A stretch of 64,000 nt of DNA. Source: Maricaulis sp048268525. GTDB lineage: Bacteria; Pseudomonadota; Alphaproteobacteria; Caulobacterales; Maricaulaceae. Where the stretch lies: the NCBI RefSeq assembly GCF_048268525.1, contig NZ_JBLWVH010000006.1:62001-126000 (forward strand). The letters are read 5' to 3'. The position numbers and the translations under genes were made by a program. This document shows positions 7,529 to 15,432 of the stretch, in pieces (position 1 is the stretch's first letter; every line of letters begins with the position of its first letter). The notes below the pieces were generated by a model, which worked only from the letters and a program-made list of their open reading frames with translations, did no database searches and had not been told where the DNA came from.

Positions 7529-7831
7529 CTAGCCGGCAAGCTGATCGACCAGGTCTGTCAGCTCGCCCCTTGCCCGACTCGGAGCCTCCAGCTGACCAGG
7601 CCTTGAAAAGGGCGAGAGCTCGAAGCAATTGGCGACGCTGTTGAACCAGACGGCGTGATTGCCCTGCACCGCGACCACCCAGACAGCGAAATCAAACCCG
7701 GTCTCGACCGGCGCACGCCAGGTTTCCGGTTCGATCATCACGCCTTCCCAGAACCGCCATTGCGCATCTGAAAGCCGGCCTTCCGCCATGATGAGGAGAC
7801 CGCGCAGCTGGGCGGCCGTGACCAGGCTCAT
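7529..7831 (-). CDS. Uncharacterised 100-residue protein
   Basis: Starts MSLVTAAQLRGLLIMAEGRL and is rich in Trp and Phe in the middle (AQWRFWEGVMIEP, GFDFAVWVVAVQGNHAVWF). There is no signal peptide or clear membrane span, so it should be a small soluble protein. No family is recognised. Its ATG overlaps the stop codon of the phosphoribosyltransferase gene (ATGA at 7828-7831), so the two are translationally coupled and probably act together. Its 3' end is 57 bp from the family B repeat. Confidence 0.6.
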   Translation of the reverse strand: MSLVTAAQLRGLLIMAEGRLSDAQWRFWEGVMIEPETWRAPVETGFDFAVWVVAVQGNHAVWFNSVANCFELSPFSRPGQLEAPSRARGELTDLVDQLAG

Positions 7832-8385
7832 GGGGTCAGGATGACGGAACCGGCCTCACCCTTGGCGGCAATCTCGTCCTCGCTGAGGCCACAGATTTCA
7901 TGCGGGAAGACCAGCCAGTCATCGCTCTCATGCACGTAAAAGTCCGGGGTCAGCTCGGTCGTGTTGCGCAGGGGCTTGTAATAGACGGTGGCGATGCGGG
8001 CATCGGACGGGAAGTTGCGCCGGCACTTGGCCCGCAGCACCTGCAGGACAGCGGCGATCGAGCGGCCACTGTCATAGACATCATCCACAATCAGCAGACG
8101 GTCTTCGGAATTGAGGGTGTCGACCAGATAGCCTTCGCCATAGACCCGGACATTGCGGTCCTGCTGGCCGATCCCGGTATAGGAGGCGGTGCGGATGGCG
8201 ATATGGTCGGTCTCGACCCCGCGATGGGCGAGATATTCCTGCACGGCGATACCCACCGGAGCCCCGCCGCGCCAGACGCCAACAATATGGGTCGGGCGGA
8301 AACCGCTATCGAGAATCGCCCGGGCCAAGCGAAAACTGTCTGCCAGCAAGGCGTTGGCCGAGATATAGTGCTTGGTATCACTCAT
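7828..8385 (-). CDS. Phosphoribosyltransferase, hypoxanthine/xanthine type
   Basis: 185 residues. The PRPP-binding motif LLIVDDVYDSGRS is clear, preceded by the type I PRTase segment HIVGVWRGGAPVG. The C-terminal DDWLVFPHEI region resembles xanthine/hypoxanthine-guanine enzymes and the related PRTase-fold regulators. It may salvage purine bases, but the base cannot be read from the sequence. Coupled by a 4-base overlap to the small downstream gene. Its start is about 100 bp from the esterase gene on the other strand, so the two promoters are divergent. Confidence 0.8.
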   Translation of the reverse strand: MSDTKHYISANALLADSFRLARAILDSGFRPTHIVGVWRGGAPVGIAVQEYLAHRGVETDHIAIRTASYTGIGQQDRNVRVYGEGYLVDTLNSEDRLLIVDDVYDSGRSIAAVLQVLRAKCRRNFPSDARIATVYYKPLRNTTELTPDFYVHESDDWLVFPHEICGLSEDEIAAKGEAGSVILTP

Positions 8386-8482
8386 GGATCAGAGCCTTGC
8401 CCGCATTGTCGTCGCAGCTCAGGCATTTGCCAGGCCCGCGACGCATCCTAGTCTGGCCGCCAATCGACCGGGGAGAACGATC

Positions 8483-9493
8483 ATGCACAGCGACCACACC
8501 CTGCCCAAGGGGCAGCTGCATACGATGTTCGTCGACAGCGAGGCGATTGCCAATAACCGGCTCGGTGAACCCTTGCGGCGGCGGATCGATGTCTATGTGC
8601 CGGACGGGCATGACGGGAGCGGCCTGCCGCTGCTGGTCGATCTGGTCGGCTTTACCGGCTCGGGGCTGGGTCATGTGGCATGGAAGAATTTCGGCGAGAA
8701 CGTGCCCGAGCGGGCCGACCGGCTGATCGCCTCAGGCGTCATGAAGCCGGCCGTGATCGCCTTCCCTGACTGCTTCACACGGCTGGGCGGCAACCAGTAT
8801 GTGAACTCGGCGGCGATGGGCAATTGGGACGACTTTCTGGTGGAAGAAATGCTGCCGGCCGTCGAAACCCGTTTCGGCTGCGGTGGCACCGGTCATCGCG
8901 GTGTGTTCGGCAAATCCTCCGGCGGCTATGGCGCCATCATGCACGCCATGATCCATCCCGATATCTGGGCCGGCGCGGTGTGCCACTCCGGCGATATGGG
9001 TTTTGAACTCTCCTTTGCCTCGGACTTCGCTCACACCCTGCGCCGCATCAACAAGCATGGCGGCACCATCCAGAGCTTCATGGAAGCCTTCGAAGCGGCC
9101 CCGAAAGTCTCCGGCGACGACCTGCACGCGCTGATGACGCTGGCGATGGGCGCCACCTATGACCCCGACCCGCGCGGCTATCTGGGCATGAGCCTGCCGG
9201 TCACCATGGACACCTGCGAAATCATTCCGGAACGCTGGGCGGAATGGATGAAATGGGATCCGCTGGACATGGTCGAGCGCCATGGCGAAGGCCTCAAACA
9301 ACTCAAGGCGCTGATGATCGATTGCGGCGATATCGACCAGTACAACCTGCTCTACGGGGCCCGCCGCATGACCCGCAAGCTGACCGAGCTCGGCGTCGAG
9401 CACCGCTACGAGGAATTCCCTGACACCCACTCCTCGATCGATTACCGGATGGACGTGTCACTGCCCTTCCTGGCGGAACGATTGTCCCGCTAG
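8483..9493 (+). CDS. Putative esterase, alpha/beta hydrolase fold
   Basis: 336 residues from the ATG at 8483 behind GGGGAGAACG; the frame is open upstream to 8372, but that part overlaps the PRTase gene and looks non-coding. The nucleophile elbow GKSSGG (S145) follows RGVFGKSSGGYGAIMHAM, and a C-terminal HSSIDYR supplies a likely catalytic His. This is the arrangement of the esterase D/enterochelin esterase-like group. There is no signal peptide, so it is probably cytoplasmic. The substrate is unknown. Confidence 0.78.
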   Translation: MHSDHTLPKGQLHTMFVDSEAIANNRLGEPLRRRIDVYVPDGHDGSGLPLLVDLVGFTGSGLGHVAWKNFGENVPERADRLIASGVMKPAVIAFPDCFTRLGGNQYVNSAAMGNWDDFLVEEMLPAVETRFGCGGTGHRGVFGKSSGGYGAIMHAMIHPDIWAGAVCHSGDMGFELSFASDFAHTLRRINKHGGTIQSFMEAFEAAPKVSGDDLHALMTLAMGATYDPDPRGYLGMSLPVTMDTCEIIPERWAEWMKWDPLDMVERHGEGLKQLKALMIDCGDIDQYNLLYGARRMTRKLTELGVEHRYEEFPDTHSSIDYRMDVSLPFLAERLSR

Positions 9494-9495
9494 GC

Positions 9496-10140
9496 TCAGG
9501 CCTTCGCCTTCGGGGCCACGATCTCCGGCTTGCCGCTGACGGCGCGGGTGAAACCGGTCGCCACAACGGCGATCAGGAGGCGGGCAATGATGGTAAAGAA
9601 CAGCAGCACGATCTTGTCGTCCGAGACGGCGAAGCGGACACCGGCACGCCAGCGACCACCGATCGGCAGGCGGGCCAGCTGATCCTCGACCCAGTCTGCG
9701 GCATCCAGCAGGCTGTGCAGCACGTCTTCTGCGGCGATCGAAATCACCGCCAGCATGATGATCGCGACGACAAAGGACAGGAAGAGCGTCGCCATCATCG
9801 AAGACACCTGGCTGATCAGCCCCGGTTCCTTGACCTTGTAGCGATCATTGCCGCCGGTCAGCGCGGTGTAGGTGCCACCGACAAGGGCCAGCAGGATGCG
9901 GGCGATGACCGTGAAGATCAGCAGCACGATCTTGTCGTCACTGGCGAACAGGCGGACGAAATTATTGTACCGCGCTTCCAACGGGATGGAGGCGATGAGA
10001 TCCTCGATCAGGTCGGCGCCGTCCTGCACCCAGCTGAGCCAGTCCGCGGCGTAGAACCACAGCAAAACCAGCATGACCATGGCCATGACCATCGACACGA
10101 AAAGCGTCGCGGAAATCTTGGACAGACGCGCAATCAACAT
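9496..10140 (-). CDS. Membrane protein with internal tandem duplication
   Basis: 214 residues made of two similar halves of about 100 each. Each half has an N-terminal transmembrane segment (ATLFVSMVMAMVMLVLL versus ATLFLSFVVAIIMLAVI), a soluble acidic loop with AADWL/AADWV and SIPLE/RLPIG, and then a near-identical second membrane segment (SDDKIVLLIFTVIARILLALV versus SDDKIVLLFFTIIARLLIAVV). Four transmembrane helices in total. No family is recognised. It ends two bases beyond the esterase stop on the opposite strand, so the two genes converge. Confidence 0.7.
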   Translation of the reverse strand: MLIARLSKISATLFVSMVMAMVMLVLLWFYAADWLSWVQDGADLIEDLIASIPLEARYNNFVRLFASDDKIVLLIFTVIARILLALVGGTYTALTGGNDRYKVKEPGLISQVSSMMATLFLSFVVAIIMLAVISIAAEDVLHSLLDAADWVEDQLARLPIGGRWRAGVRFAVSDDKIVLLFFTIIARLLIAVVATGFTRAVSGKPEIVAPKAKA

Positions 10141-10240
10141 GATCTTCCCCTCGCCATCGCCCTGGTTCGGCGTGCTCTGGACGGAATGTTAGCCCGAAAG
10201 CCCGGTGCCGTCGCCTGCGGTCGCGTAAGGCGCGAAACTG

Positions 10241-10277
10241 CCGGGGTGACAGTCGCGCATCACGACCGTCACCCCGG
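10241..10277 (-). terminator. Hairpin downstream of the secreted-protein gene
   Basis: CCGGGGTGAC (10241-10250) pairs perfectly with GTCACCCCGG (10268-10277), and the stem continues through GTCG/CGAC. The one interior mismatch would be a G-U pair in the minus-strand transcript, giving about 15 bp. No long U run follows, so termination strength is uncertain. Confidence 0.5.
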
Positions 10278-10303
10278 ACCGTTCCGTTTGGCATGTCCGG
10301 TGA

Positions 10304-10642
10304 CTACCCGGCGATGATCTGGACCGTCAGCGCGCTGCCATCGTCGGACCAGCCATTGGTGACCCAGCTCTCGCCGGCGGCGAGACCCTCATTCCACGGA
10401 CCACAGTTTTCACTGGGTCCAGTCTCGGTCACGACCTGGATGCACAGCTGGCTGTCATAGGTCCATGTGCCAGTCAGGCCACGGCTGTCGCTATAGCTGC
10501 CATCGGCATTGAACCAGGCGTCAAAGGACTGCTCTCCGGCGGTCACACGCACGGCATGTCCGAACGCATTGCTCATGCCTTCGGCGAGGGCCGGTGACGC
10601 CAGCAGTGTACAGGCCAGACCGGCCACAAGAAGGTGTTTCAT
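10304..10642 (-). CDS. Small secreted protein of unknown function
   Basis: 112 residues. A signal peptide is clear (MKHLLVAGLACTLLASPALAE, cleavage after ALA). The mature part of about 90 residues has two Cys (LCIQ and ENCG) likely to form a disulfide, and a Trp/Gly/Asp-rich beta pattern (DAWFNADGSYSDSRG, WVTNGWSDDGS). This suggests a small periplasmic or exported beta-sheet protein. No family is named with confidence. A hairpin follows the gene. Confidence 0.65.
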   Translation of the reverse strand: MKHLLVAGLACTLLASPALAEGMSNAFGHAVRVTAGEQSFDAWFNADGSYSDSRGLTGTWTYDSQLCIQVVTETGPSENCGPWNEGLAAGESWVTNGWSDDGSALTVQIIAG

Positions 10643-10739
10643 GAATATTCCCCGAATTGCGGATCACGCAGATCCGACTTCGCCCCCCGGCTGAACCGGA
10701 CGCTAGCAAACTCGCCTGTTCGGGGAAACCGGAATTCGG

Positions 10740-11222
10740 TCAGATGTCGTCCGGATCGTCGTGATTGTCGCCCTCGGTCGACGGGACCTCGACGATCTGG
10801 ACCCAATACTCGCCGATCGAATTGACGACGCGCATCAGACGATCCAGCGAGATCGGCTTGACGATATAGGACGACGCGCCCAGCCCGTAGCTGGACAGGA
10901 TGTCATCCTCGTCCTTGGACGTGGTCAGCACAATGATCGGAATGTGACGCAGCTCGGCATCAGCCTTGATTTCCTCAAGCGCCTCACGGCCATCCTTCAG
11001 GGGCATGTTGAGATCAAGCAGGATAATGCCCGGAAACGGCGATCCGGCCAGATCGGCATAGGCCCCGCGCCGTTTGAGGTAGTCGACCAGCTGTTCGCCA
11101 TTCTCGAGAAAATCGAGCGGGTTGCGCAGCCGCACTTCCTCACACGCTTCCTTGAACAGCAGCCGGTCATCCGGGTCGTCGTCGACCATCAGGATGGTGA
11201 AAAGCCGATTTTCGTCGCTCAT
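10740..11222 (-). CDS. Single-domain response regulator (CheY/Rcp1-like receiver)
   Basis: 160 residues, a receiver domain only. The acidic cluster VDDDPDD is at 13-19, the phospho-acceptor is D70 in LLDLNMP, the conserved Thr/Ser is in VLTTSK near 99-103, and K122 is in VKPIS. A short acidic tail (EGDNHDDPDDI) follows. There is no output domain, as in Rcp1-type regulators that serve PAS or phytochrome-like kinases. It is the last gene of a three-gene minus-strand group after two histidine kinases, which are its probable partners. Confidence 0.88.
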   Translation of the reverse strand: MSDENRLFTILMVDDDPDDRLLFKEACEEVRLRNPLDFLENGEQLVDYLKRRGAYADLAGSPFPGIILLDLNMPLKDGREALEEIKADAELRHIPIIVLTTSKDEDDILSSYGLGASSYIVKPISLDRLMRVVNSIGEYWVQIVEVPSTEGDNHDDPDDI

Positions 11223-11240
11223 ATGACAGCCTCAACCCGG

Positions 11241-12191
11241 TTAGTGCATTGCTTTGGGATCGTCTTGATACAAACTCGCCTTTTGGCGCGGCAAGATCAA
11301 GGTGAAGGTCGCGCCAATTCCGGATTCTCCATCCGCCGTCAGCTGTCCACCGTGCCGTCGGGCGATCTTGCGCGCAATGGCAAGGCCGATACCGGTGCCG
11401 GGATAGGCATCGCGGGCATGCAGGCGGACCAGCGGTGCGAAGATACGCTCGCTGTTGGCAGGATCGAACCCTATGCCATTGTCAGCAAACCGAATTTCGA
11501 CACTCCCGTCCGGCCGGACTTCGCCATCGACCGTCATTTCCAGCGGTCGTTCGCTGTCCGCATACTGGATCGCATTTTCGAGAAGGATCCGGCACAGGGT
11601 CCTGAATTGCGCCCGGTTCGCCCGGACTTCGGCCATTTCCGCCAGACCAACCCGGCCGCCACAGGCCTCCAGGTCGGCGGCGAGGTCGCCGAGGACATTG
11701 TCCAGCTCGGCCCGGGCGGAAAAGGCTTCCGTCACCAGCACACTGTCATTGATGCGGCTGTGCACAGTCAGCTCGTCCAGCAAGCCCTGCATGCGCTCGG
11801 CGGCATCGGTCATGCGCTCGGCATACCGGTCCTGCCGGGCGTCGGGCGCCGGTCCCAGGCTTTCGCGCAATCTTTCTCCGAAGGTGATGATCTTGCGCAA
11901 GGGCTCGCGCAGGTCGTGCCGGGCGGCAACGGCGAACAGGTCGAGATCATCCAGACGCATTTCCAGCGCCCGGGCCGAGCGTCGATGCCGGGCCGACCTG
12001 CGGATTGCCTCCGCGGCGATCGCGACCAAGCCGACCGCGGCCATCGCGCCAAGGCCGAGCAGGACGAGTTCGGGCATTTGCGGGCCCGGCGAGGACAGGA
12101 GCGGCAGGACCAGGACAAGGCCGAGCATGCCGGCGGCAATACCGATCCCGATCGGCGCAAATCGCAGGAATGCACGATCAGGGTCGCTCAT
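11241..12191 (-). CDS. Membrane histidine kinase, short form
   Basis: 316 residues. Two transmembrane segments (about 11-32 and 41-60) with almost no periplasmic loop are followed by a dimerisation/H-box AARHDLREPLRKI (H92) and an ATPase domain with LLENAIQYA (N box), DNGIGFDP (G1) and GTGIGLAIARKIARRHGG (G2). There is no obvious sensor domain, so it may sense within the membrane or work with the larger kinase next to it. The H-box and following FGERL are very like those of that neighbour. The receiver gene starts 18 bases after its stop. Confidence 0.86.
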   Translation of the reverse strand: MSDPDRAFLRFAPIGIGIAAGMLGLVLVLPLLSSPGPQMPELVLLGLGAMAAVGLVAIAAEAIRRSARHRRSARALEMRLDDLDLFAVAARHDLREPLRKIITFGERLRESLGPAPDARQDRYAERMTDAAERMQGLLDELTVHSRINDSVLVTEAFSARAELDNVLGDLAADLEACGGRVGLAEMAEVRANRAQFRTLCRILLENAIQYADSERPLEMTVDGEVRPDGSVEIRFADNGIGFDPANSERIFAPLVRLHARDAYPGTGIGLAIARKIARRHGGQLTADGESGIGATFTLILPRQKASLYQDDPKAMH

Positions 12192-12216
12192 GACGGGTCC
12201 TGGGCCAAAGTCTGCA

Positions 12217-14541
12217 CTACATCACACTGCCCTGCCGCACAGGCAGTAGCAGTGTGAAGACCGCGCCGGAATCCGGCTCACCCCAAGCGGTCAACTCGCC
12301 GGCATGCCGTTCAGCGATCTTGCGACAGGTCGCCAGTCCAACCCCGGTGCCGTCAAACTCGTCGCGCCCGTGCAGACGCTCGAACATGCCGAAAATCCGT
12401 TCCGCGTGGCGGGGCTCGAAGCCGACGCCGTTATCGGCCACGGCAATGCGCGCCATGGCACCGTTTTCGCCCACTTCGACACTGCCTTCGATGGAGATCG
12501 AGGGCTGGACGCCAGGTCGGCGGAATTTCAGGGCATTGGCCAGCAGGTTCAGGAAGAGCTGGTGCATCTGCCCCGGGTCCGCCTCGATCGCCGGCAGGTC
12601 GCTGACCCGGATCTTGGCGTCCTCGGCATTGATCCGGGGTTCGAGATCGGACAGGACATCGGCGACGACAGCCGCCAGGTCGACGGCCAGGAAATTGGTG
12701 GTTTTCGAATTCACCCGCGAATAGCTCAACAGGTCATCGATCAGGCGCCGCATCCGGGTCGACGCATCAACCATGCGCTCCAGATAATGCCGCCCGGTCT
12801 CGTCCAGCGCGTCATAGCACTTGTTGTTCAGGCGCTCACCGAAGGCCTGGATCTTGCGCAGCGGTTCCTGCAGGTCATGCGAAGCCGCATAGGCGAACTC
12901 CTGCAATTCCGAGTTTGACCGCTTCAGCTCCTGGGCATAGCGACGGAGCGCCAGCTCGTCGCGCTTGCGATTGGTGACATCGCGGAATGTCACGACCGCG
13001 CCGATCGACTTGTCTTCCGGATCAATCGGCGAGGAGGCCGACTCGATCGGGATGGGTTGGCCACTCTTGGTCCAGAACACATCTCCGTCGGGCGACTCCG
13101 CCGGTACGCCAGCACAATGGATCGGGCACTCCTCGCGCGGGTAGAGGGAGCCATCGCGGCGCGAGTGATGCACGATTGCATGCATGTTCTTGCCGATCAG
13201 CTCGTCCTCGCTATAGCCGAGCATCGAGCAGGCACGCGGATTGATGAAGGTGATCACACCGTCACCATCAATGCCGTAAATCCCTTCCGCCGCTGTCATC
13301 AGGATCTGCGACAGGCGCTGGTTGGCCTCGTGTGTCGCCTGGGCCCGTCGGCGGGTGATCGAGCGGTGGGCGCTGAACAGCACTGCCAGCAGGATGAAGG
13401 ACAGGGCCATCGCGACCGCAAACACCCGCAGCACAGCCCGCGCCTGATTGGCGCCAGCCATGGCCTCGGCCAACTCCACTTCGGTGATGATGCCGAAATC
13501 GCGGGCCGGGTCCCAATCCCACGCGCCCATGACCAGAACACCGCGCACATCACGATAGCCTTGCAGGTTGTGCCCCTGCCCGTCTCTCGTCACGCCCTGC
13601 GCCGCGACAGTCAGCGGCCAGTCCGCGTAGGGGCGGGCCGGAATCCCGCCCATCGTGACATCGACGCCGGGATCGCGAACCTCGATATGCAGGATCGACG
13701 GATGTCCGGCGACCAGCAGGTCGGCCTCGACCAGCTCTTCCCCGTAGCGCGTCTCGGTGAGCAGGCGACCGTCACGATCGATGGCGAAGGTCTCGCCGGA
13801 CACGCCGGTCCGCCCGACACGGAACGTCGCGGTGTATTCCGACAACGGATCGATCCGCAGCGCGAGATATCCCAGCAGCTCGCCACCTTCACGAATGGCC
13901 GCCACGGAATACATGAGGATTTCTTCGGCGACCGCATTTTCGGTCGAATCGGTAATGTCCATCAGATCGACGATATGTGGACGGGTCAGCACCACACCGG
14001 CCGACGCCAGCCGGTCCATATTGACCAGATCGAGCACCAGTGACGGCTGCCCGAGATCGGAATCGCGCATCGAGGCCAGTGTCGTCCCGTTGGGTGCGAT
14101 CACGATGAACCCGCGATAGCCATATTCGGTCAGCCAGGGCCCAAGTGTGTCACGCAACCATTCCTGCTCGGGAGAGGCCATCAAAGATGCGGGAACCGGT
14201 GAGCTGGACAGCCCCTCCAGGGCCGACCGCAAACGACCGTTCTCCGCCCAGACCCGGGCGTCATTCTCCCGCGACTGCGCCCACAATTCAAAACGTTGCC
14301 GCGTGTTCCGCAACACGGTTTCCAATGTCCGCAAATTGGTTTCGCGGGCTGAGGACATCAATCGTCCCTCGCCGGCCATGACAGCGAGGGCAACGATGAA
14401 AATACATGTGACAGCCACCAAGCCTGGCAGGACCTGCCCCACCCAGCCATCGGTATCGGTCAGGCGTTGAAGCGCCGATCTCGGCTCGTCATCGCCCGTC
14501 GAGGTCCGAAGATAGGTATCGCCACCTGACGTCGTGTTCAT
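12217..14541 (-). CDS. Sensor histidine kinase with periplasmic Cache-like and PAS domains
   Basis: 774 residues. Order: transmembrane segment at about 34-57, a large periplasmic region to about 365 resembling a double Cache sensor (GYRGFIVIAPNGTTLASMRD, SGETFAIDRDGRLLTETRYG), a second membrane segment at about 368-392, a PAS domain from about 410 (GIYGIDGDGVITFINPRACSMLGYS), the H-box SHDLQEPLRKIQAFGERL with H near 553, and an ATPase domain (DNGVGFEP, GTGVGLATCRKIAERHAG). It begins the operon kinase-kinase-receiver, with 25 bases to the next gene. The ligand is unknown; Cache domains usually bind small extracellular molecules. Confidence 0.9.
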   Translation of the reverse strand: MNTTSGGDTYLRTSTGDDEPRSALQRLTDTDGWVGQVLPGLVAVTCIFIVALAVMAGEGRLMSSARETNLRTLETVLRNTRQRFELWAQSRENDARVWAENGRLRSALEGLSSSPVPASLMASPEQEWLRDTLGPWLTEYGYRGFIVIAPNGTTLASMRDSDLGQPSLVLDLVNMDRLASAGVVLTRPHIVDLMDITDSTENAVAEEILMYSVAAIREGGELLGYLALRIDPLSEYTATFRVGRTGVSGETFAIDRDGRLLTETRYGEELVEADLLVAGHPSILHIEVRDPGVDVTMGGIPARPYADWPLTVAAQGVTRDGQGHNLQGYRDVRGVLVMGAWDWDPARDFGIITEVELAEAMAGANQARAVLRVFAVAMALSFILLAVLFSAHRSITRRRAQATHEANQRLSQILMTAAEGIYGIDGDGVITFINPRACSMLGYSEDELIGKNMHAIVHHSRRDGSLYPREECPIHCAGVPAESPDGDVFWTKSGQPIPIESASSPIDPEDKSIGAVVTFRDVTNRKRDELALRRYAQELKRSNSELQEFAYAASHDLQEPLRKIQAFGERLNNKCYDALDETGRHYLERMVDASTRMRRLIDDLLSYSRVNSKTTNFLAVDLAAVVADVLSDLEPRINAEDAKIRVSDLPAIEADPGQMHQLFLNLLANALKFRRPGVQPSISIEGSVEVGENGAMARIAVADNGVGFEPRHAERIFGMFERLHGRDEFDGTGVGLATCRKIAERHAGELTAWGEPDSGAVFTLLLPVRQGSVM

Positions 14542-14693
14542 TCGAATCGGTCCGGATAGAGGCCCCTGGTGCCATTATCGTAGTGATTTTGCCGCACTTG
14601 TCCCCATTTGAAGCCACATACGGGGCAAAATTTGGCCGAAGCGCGTCAGCTGGCGTTCAGATCGGACCGCCTAGTGTCGTCAGCGTGCGCCCC

Positions 14694-14757
14694 GCGGTGT
14701 ACCGGACTGACCGGCCCGATTCCCCTCGCTTCGTGTCAGCCAGATCCGGTACACCGC
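14694..14757. terminator. Strong inverted repeat downstream of the Nudix gene
   Basis: GCGGTGTACCGGA (14694-14706) and TCCGGTACACCGC (14745-14757) are a perfect 13-bp inverted repeat around a 38-base loop, and CTGAC/GTCAG extends pairing inside. It lies 20 bases past the Nudix stop (minus) and upstream of the large kinase gene. No U run is present, so it could be a terminator, an mRNA 3'-end stabiliser or a repeat relic. Confidence 0.45.
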
Positions 14758-14776
14758 AACTTTCCGGATCGCGGGG

Positions 14777-15247
14777 CTACCAGGTGTCGGCAATCCCGGC
14801 CTCACCCAGGAATTCCGCGATCCGGGCGCGGGTCGCGGCTGTGGTGTCGGGCGGCAGAGCTGCCGGATCGAACCAGCCAGTCTCGGCGATTTCGCCGACC
14901 GCATCGCTCTTGCACGCTTCCCAATCCCGGACCACGCAAACCACGACATGATCGCCGCGAAACCGTTTGTGGTTGGCATGGATCCCCTGGACCACTTCGG
15001 CGCCGCGGATCGCGACGCCTGCCTCGTCCCGCAATTCATGGGTCAGCGCATCGCGAACGCTTTCCCCTCGCTCGACGCCGCCGCCGGGCAGATGCCAGCC
15101 GCCAACATAGGTGTGACGGACCAGCACGATGTGTCCGTCGGCCCTGACAACAATGCCGCGGACGCCCAGCGTCATGCCGCGGGACTGACGCCAGAAAGCC
15201 TGCATGAAAGGCCGCACAATCGGCTCGATGCGCTGTCGCCAGTTCAT
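14777..15247 (-). CDS. Nudix hydrolase
   Basis: 156 residues. A Nudix box GGGVERGESVRDALTHELRDEAGV is present near residues 54-77 (residues split here by function: GG, E of RGE, and HEL-RDEAG). The usual REUXEE reads HELRDEAG, so the Arg is replaced by His while the metal-binding glutamates remain. The sequence before it (RGIVVRADGHIVLVRHTYVGG) is the canonical first strand. The substrate is not identifiable. It is transcribed alone on the minus strand, with a 13-bp inverted repeat after the stop. Confidence 0.85.
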   Translation of the reverse strand: MNWRQRIEPIVRPFMQAFWRQSRGMTLGVRGIVVRADGHIVLVRHTYVGGWHLPGGGVERGESVRDALTHELRDEAGVAIRGAEVVQGIHANHKRFRGDHVVVCVVRDWEACKSDAVGEIAETGWFDPAALPPDTTAATRARIAEFLGEAGIADTW

Positions 15248-15325
15248 GCCGCAACACCCGCTAGCCAGTACCGCGTCGGCGGGTTATGTACGGGGCCAAT
15301 ACACGCCGTTTTGGGGAAGTTTCTC

Positions 15326-15406
15326 ATGTACGCTCTGATCGCTATTGGCCTTGTGGCCGGCATTTTCGGCCTGCTCAACCTCATCGAATACCGCCGCCTC
15401 GACTAG
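15326..15406 (+). CDS. Possible 26-residue single-span membrane peptide
   Basis: ATG at 15326 with GGGGAAG seven bases upstream, then MYALIAIGLVAGIFGLLNLI, ending EYRRLD and a TAG. The hydrophobic helix of about 19 residues followed by a charged tail is what a small inner-membrane protein looks like. It lies 26 bases before the antiporter gene on the same strand, so it could be an antiporter accessory peptide. Evidence is limited to the ribosome site, composition and position. Confidence 0.45.
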   Translation: MYALIAIGLVAGIFGLLNLIEYRRLD

Positions 15407-15432
15407 TCCGCGAACCGACGGTCCGCCAAGAC

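Noticed and set aside
10761..12257. 498-residue plus-strand frame across the receiver and short kinase
   Set aside because: Antisense to genes with complete receiver and kinase motifs; composition is that of a shadow frame.
13057..14043. Plus-strand frame opposite the large kinase
   Set aside because: The kinase is complete in the other strand; this frame has no domain.
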